A stretch of DNA of 64,000 bases from Nicotiana tabacum (taxonomy: Eukaryota; Streptophyta; Magnoliopsida; Solanales; Solanaceae): positions 78,226,838 through 78,290,837 of the forward strand of contig NC_134094.1 of assembly GCF_000715075.1 (NCBI RefSeq), written 5' to 3'. Under the pieces are notes generated by a model. It saw only the letters and a list, made by a program, of their open reading frames with translations. It searched no databases and had not been told where the DNA came from. Below are positions 59,491 through 64,000 of this stretch, piece by piece. Positions within the stretch are counted from its first letter, which is position 1, and every line of letters starts with the position of its first letter. Position numbers and translations under genes: made by a program.

Positions 59491-60632
59491 ATACCTGGGG
59501 AGAAGCTATATATCGAGGGCTTGGCTATTTTATTCACATTTTGAGTTGGGGAGCTCGGATTTGAGTGATTTTGGAGGCGATTTTTATCACAAGGATTGGG
59601 GTAAGTATTTTATACTCGGTTTTGATTATATTTCGTGATTCTATTTTCATTTTTGGCAATTGGATTATGAATTTTAAAGAGAAATTGGAAGTTTTAGCCT
59701 AAAAGTTTCATAGAGTGAGTTTTTGAGTTTTGAACATCGATACGGAGTCGGATTTGGGTGAAACTAGTATGGTTGAACTCGTAATTGAATGGATTGTCGG
59801 ATTTTATGAGTTTTATCGAGTTCCAAGGCGTGGGCCCGGGTTGGGGTTTTGGGTTGATTTTGGGCTTTTGATTAAAGATTCGATCTTTATCGATTGTGTT
59901 TGTTTCCTTTGGCATTATTTGATGTATCTGAGTTGCTTTTTGGCTAGTTTTGAGCCGTTCGGTGGTCGTTACACATGTGATGACATTTTTGAAGAATCGC
60001 TTGGCTTGCTCGGTATTGGATTTAACTTGTTCGAGGTAAGTAACATTTTTAAACTTGGAGCTGAGGGTATGAACCCTGATTATATCTGTTATGTGATTTG
60101 CTTGGATATGACGCACATGCTAGGTGACGGGCGTGTGGGCGTGCACTGTAAAAATTGAGACTCGGTCGATTCCGTAGAGCTATGAAGTCAATTAACTTGT
60201 ATTTTCCATGTATATTTCATGTGTTAGAGAAACTAAGCTATGACTCATGTTAGAAATCATGCTTAGACAAATGCTGGTATTATTGGGACCCACTGAGGTC
60301 ATTTCTGCTGTCAAATTATATGTTTAAATTGTAATTTCGTACTCAGTCATATTCACTCATTGCATATCATATCCCAGTCTCTGTTGTTATTTATCGATAC
60401 ATCATATCATTATTTTGGGCTAGTTTCATGCCATTGTAAGCCCGAGAGACTGGAGAGATTGATGACTGAATGAGGCTAAGGGCCTGATTATGAGTGATAT
60501 TTATGGGATCGGGCTACACGCTACAGCATGTCTTTATTTATTTATGCCTCAACCTGACTTATTATAGTGCTTGGGCTGAAGGAGCCCCTCCGGAGTCAGC
60601 ACCCCCACAGTGAGCATAGTGGATATTATAGT

Positions 60633-60800
60633 TGGGATGGGGTTCCCTAGGCATGGAGTTGCCCTGTATATTCACATTTGGGATGGAGTTCCCTGGGTAT
60701 GGAGTTGTCCTATATATTCACATTTGGGACGGAGTTCTCTAGGCATGAAGTTTCCCTATACATTTGTATTGAGGGATGGATCTTCCCTAGGCTAGACATG
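60633..60800 (+). repeat. 46-bp minisatellite in the F LTR
   Basis: Four copies of 'tgggatggagttccctaggc' + 'atggagttgccctatata' start at about 60633, 60679, 60725 and 60772. Confidence 0.85.
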
Positions 60801-61671
60801 CCCCGTACAGTACTAAGTGATTAAGTACTCTGAGAGTGTGAGTACACGAGTTCATCATTGAGATGCATAGCATTCGACATGCGTACTTGAGATACAGGCA
60901 TAGAGATGCATTTCCTCATGCTACCTAGTTTTGGTGACATTCATGATTTTACATATACATTGACATATAGGCATAGAGATGTATTTTCCTCATGCTATCT
61001 GAAAATGAAACATCTTATTTATTGTTGCAAGGTTTATGGGAAAATCACAGTTTTCAAACTTATTCATATATTTTTTACGTTTTCGGTGAAAGATCTGGGA
61101 TCTACTATTGTACTTGAAAAGCATGCCTATGTTGAGCATCTTACCTCTGAGTTATTTTCATGTACCCTTTTATTATATTGTTATGAACTGTTGCTGGTTA
61201 TTGGAGTTGGACTCTGACCCTTGTCCCAGCTCGTCACTACTTTCAACCTAAGGTTAGGTTTGTTACTTATTGAGTACATGGGGTCGGTTGTACTCATACT
61301 ACACTTTTGCACCTTGCGTGCAGATGTTGGATGTTGATGTAGCTGCGTACGGCGGGAGCTGGAGCTGAAGATGTACCCGTGTTCCAGTCATAGCTGCCTC
61401 TTGATCTTGGTAGCTTTAGTATTTCAAATCTGTTCATGTTTATTTCAATCATATGGTGTATTTTATTTCAAACCAGCTTTATAAACTCTATATCTTAGTA
61501 GCTCATGATTTGTACTACCAGTCCTTGAGAAATTCTTTGTATAATAGTCCAGTTGTATTATCATTTCTTCTCTTAATAAATATCATTTGAATGGGTTTGT
61601 TGTTAGTTGACTTACCTAACGGATTGGGTTAGGTGTCATCATGACTAGTTGGATTTTAGGTCGTGACAAGT

Positions 61672-61683
61672 TGGTATCAGAGT
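61672..61683 (+). other. Element F primer-binding site
   Basis: 'tggtatcagagt' lies three bases after the LTR end; initiator Met-tRNA type with one change. Confidence 0.8.
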
Positions 61684-64000
61684 TCTAGGTTCATAGGTTC
61701 TACAAGTCATGAGCAAGTGTCTAGTAGAGTCTTGTGGATTGGTATGATGACGTCCATACCTTTCTTCGAATGGCTACAGAGCATTTAGGATAAGTTTCCC
61801 ATATTTCTTTCCTTATTGTGCGACATTGATTCAGCTTGACGCGTAACTCTTTGAATTCCTTCCACGCATTCGTATGCGCATGTTAGCGCTCGGTATCAGC
61901 TGTGCATCGCCGTCTTGTGATTTCATGGATGAGGAGAGAGATGTGATTTTAGTGTATTGATGATGGACCAGTCTGGAGGACTTGAGGCCAGATTTTGACC
62001 GTAGCTTGAGCACGGGGATTTCGGTTGTATGAGCACCTGCTTATGGACTTATAAGTCCAGTAGTGTCCCTATTAGTGGAATTTGTGGCTCGAGGAGTGGT
62101 TGGATATATATATGATGAGTATGATGTGACTGCAGGATATGTTCAGATGGATTGTAGGTGATGAGAAGTGTTTGCTTGAGATGGGAAAAAAAGTACTATT
62201 GGGTGCTTGATTTCTATCTTGATGTGATGTGTTGTCTCGAGTTATGAGTGTGTGGAAAGATTTTTCATGTTGATTAATTGTGGAACGAAGTAGATTCTCA
62301 TGTTTTGTTGTGAGTTTAGACTCATGAAGATTAACTGATGGCCTAGCAATCGTGGCTGCGAAAGGGTATAGCAAGACACCAAATTGAGGCTAAGCATGTG
62401 GGTTATATCCAGCGGAGTAATCTACGGAGGTGTGATCCTTATAATGTTGTGTGGACAATTTCCTTTCTACCAGTGGGGTATATATGTTGACATTTGAATT
62501 TGAACTTGGTTGAGAAAGTTGACCTAATCATCATGTGGATGTATGCGAGATTAGTAGATGATTTGAGGTACTATATGGTTTGTGTTATGTGAGCTTATGA
62601 AAGATTTAGTTGAATATCCTTGCGGTATTATGGCAGTAATAGAGTATGGGTATGGTGAGTTATCAGATGTTCTATGGTATTGAGCTAAGTGGGGGAGTCT
62701 GCTATCGACGATTTGATTGCATGGTTGCGTGTGGTATTTATTTTGGTCCGAGGCATACTTGTGGATCGGTTATGACTTACAGAGGTTGCGATCGAGGATA
62801 ACTCGAGTAAAGAAATTTATGGATACGGGATATGTCACACTTTATGGGTGTATGGGAATCACGGAATAATTGAGTTATTATTGCGGAAGATGTGGTGCGC
62901 ACTGTGTATGAATTTGCTCGGTTGTGTTAAGGCATGATTACTTTTTTGGGTGTTGTCGTGCTAATGATGCACAGGTCGTTCGGCCCATTTGGGTGGTGCA
63001 GTCGAGATTTGAGCAGAGTAGATGACTATCGAGAAGGATCTAATGGATTCAAGAATTATATATTGCCATTGAGAATTTATTCGGACTTGTATATGGCTAG
63101 ACTCCGAGATTTGCATCGGATAGTGTCGGGACTCACGGTATTTCTGTTTCACTATTAATTCTACATTTTAGTATCATGAAGGTAAAGGAAATAGTTTCAG
63201 GTTCACATAAGGACTCTTCGGAGTGGGTTTCTCGATTGTGGTACTTTTGGAGTGCATGAGAGGGAATACAGCGAAATATGGGCCTTAAGGCGGTGTTGTT
63301 TTATTTTAGGATCTCGTGGGGTGAGTTTTGTTTGTGGATCATGGTATTATGGCGAAGAGGAGTGTCAACTTGAGGATAATTCGGAAGGAACTCAGAGAAA
63401 TAGTACAACTTAGTAGTAGGTTAGATCAGCAAGGTAATATATATGATCAGTTCTTTCGGTACTTATGATGTGGTGAGTCTCTACATGTGTTTCGTGACAA
63501 TGCTCTTGGGTTCTGGCAACTTGCGTAGCTTGGTTATGTACAAATAGATTCCAAAGAGTTCTAAATAGTTTCTACCACAGTTCGAGATGTATATTTCCTA
63601 TTGGCGTGAAGAACATGTTGCGTATTGTGATTTTCTCCTGGATGAGATCAAATGGAAGGTTTCTGACTGATCGGGTATGTATTTTGCTTGTGACTTAGAG
63701 TTGATTATGAGATTCTCATACTTTCCCTATGATGGCATGATAGATATGGTATGTTATATGGGATTGAGATTTGCATGTGCAAGGTAACGATACGGATTTG
63801 GAAGGGGAGGTCATAACTTTTGGACAGCATAGACAATTTCAGATATTTAAATAAGTGTTATAAGAAGGGTGTGCATTTCAGAAGGCACATGGTGTGTTGA
63901 CTCACGAGTGCTTCATTAGTATTGCGGTACTCGCTTGGCTGATCGACTACTGGTATTCATATTTTTTATGTGGCACGAAGAATTTTAGAAGTATTGCTTG
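61684..64000 (+). other. Element F interior, non-coding, incomplete
   Basis: No gag or pol motif in 2.3 kb. It is co-linear with B (34686 onward) and D (48350 onward). The 3' end lies beyond the window. Confidence 0.65.

Larger units (their letters stand above)
58476..61668 (+). repeat. Element F 5' LTR
   Basis: 3193 bp. It contains a 'cgcagaagcgg'/'gcgatcgcagatacgg' cluster (59180-59490), TATATA at 59507, 'ggggtaagta' at 59598, 'aggtaagt' at 60034, a 46-bp minisatellite (60633-60800), and near its end 'gagtacatggggtcggttgt', shared with B. Confidence 0.85.
58476..64000 (+). mobile_element. Element F: LTR retrotransposon, 5' LTR and non-coding interior, cut by the window end
   Basis: The LTR (58476-61668) starts TGTAACGACCCGATCGGTCG and ends 'ggtcgtgaca', followed by the PBS 'ttggtatcagagttct'. 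The interior from 61669 opens with the same leader as B and D ('catgagcaagtgtctagtag', 'gatgacgtcc') and has no coding domain to the window end. A polypurine-like 'aagtgggggag' lies at 62687. Confidence 0.8.

Noticed and set aside
59067..59638. Two overlapping frames of 113 and 121 codons
   Set aside because: They lie in the F LTR palindrome cluster; there is no homology to a known family and the LTR context explains them.
59730..60158. 142-codon frame with hydrophobic stretches as a membrane protein gene
   Set aside because: It is inside the F LTR and overlaps another long frame on the opposite strand (59694-60116). No family match, and the D and E LTRs lack an equivalent frame.

Overview
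This is plant nuclear DNA, most likely from the Solanaceae and plausibly Nicotiana. The evidence is an intron-containing ABCB transporter gene in AT-rich sequence, a 3' end of a TS-type SINE, (TA)n tracts, and LTR retrotransposons whose LTRs begin TGTAACGACCCG and are followed by a TGGTATCAGAGC primer-binding site. The species is inference. There are no operons, tRNA or rRNA genes, or CRISPR arrays.

Only one host gene is supported: a full-size ABCB (MDR/P-glycoprotein) transporter on the + strand. It has seven exons between 3909 and 16577, and the joined frame is open for 1252 codons with two complete ATPase sites. Intron 1 (5.2 kb) carries a decayed Ty1/copia element in antisense orientation. 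Intron 3 (2.4 kb) carries a MITE-like element of about 1 kb. Before the gene lie the end of an LTR (1-1042) and AT-rich sequence with a SINE fragment.

After the gene, almost everything from 17.8 kb to the end is transposon sequence. At 17794-20797, resuming at 42363-43187, there is a tandem array of miniature LTR-retrotransposon (TRIM-like) units on the - strand. The interruption holds an unassigned 1.2 kb segment and element B (22007-42363). B is a large LTR element with no coding domains of its own. Its 5' LTR is split by element C (23511-34056), a decayed Ty3/gypsy chromovirus of Tekay type on the - strand. B's 3' LTR carries another MITE-like insertion. Element D (44148-54283) has the same plan as B: LTRs of about 3 kb, a largely non-coding interior and a faint integrase relic. 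A partial LTR (E, 56344-58475) and a 5' LTR with non-coding interior (F, 58476 to the window end) follow.

The most notable signals are these: an internal region shared by B, D and F that has essentially no coding capacity; clusters of short GCGA-type imperfect palindromes in the same relative place in several LTRs, just upstream of TATA-like boxes in D and F; a conserved AGGTAAGT splice-donor-like site in the LTRs; LTR-embedded minisatellites; the tandem TRIM-like array; and a deletion junction where C and B meet. All alignments were made by eye, so boundaries are approximate unless a terminal motif is cited.
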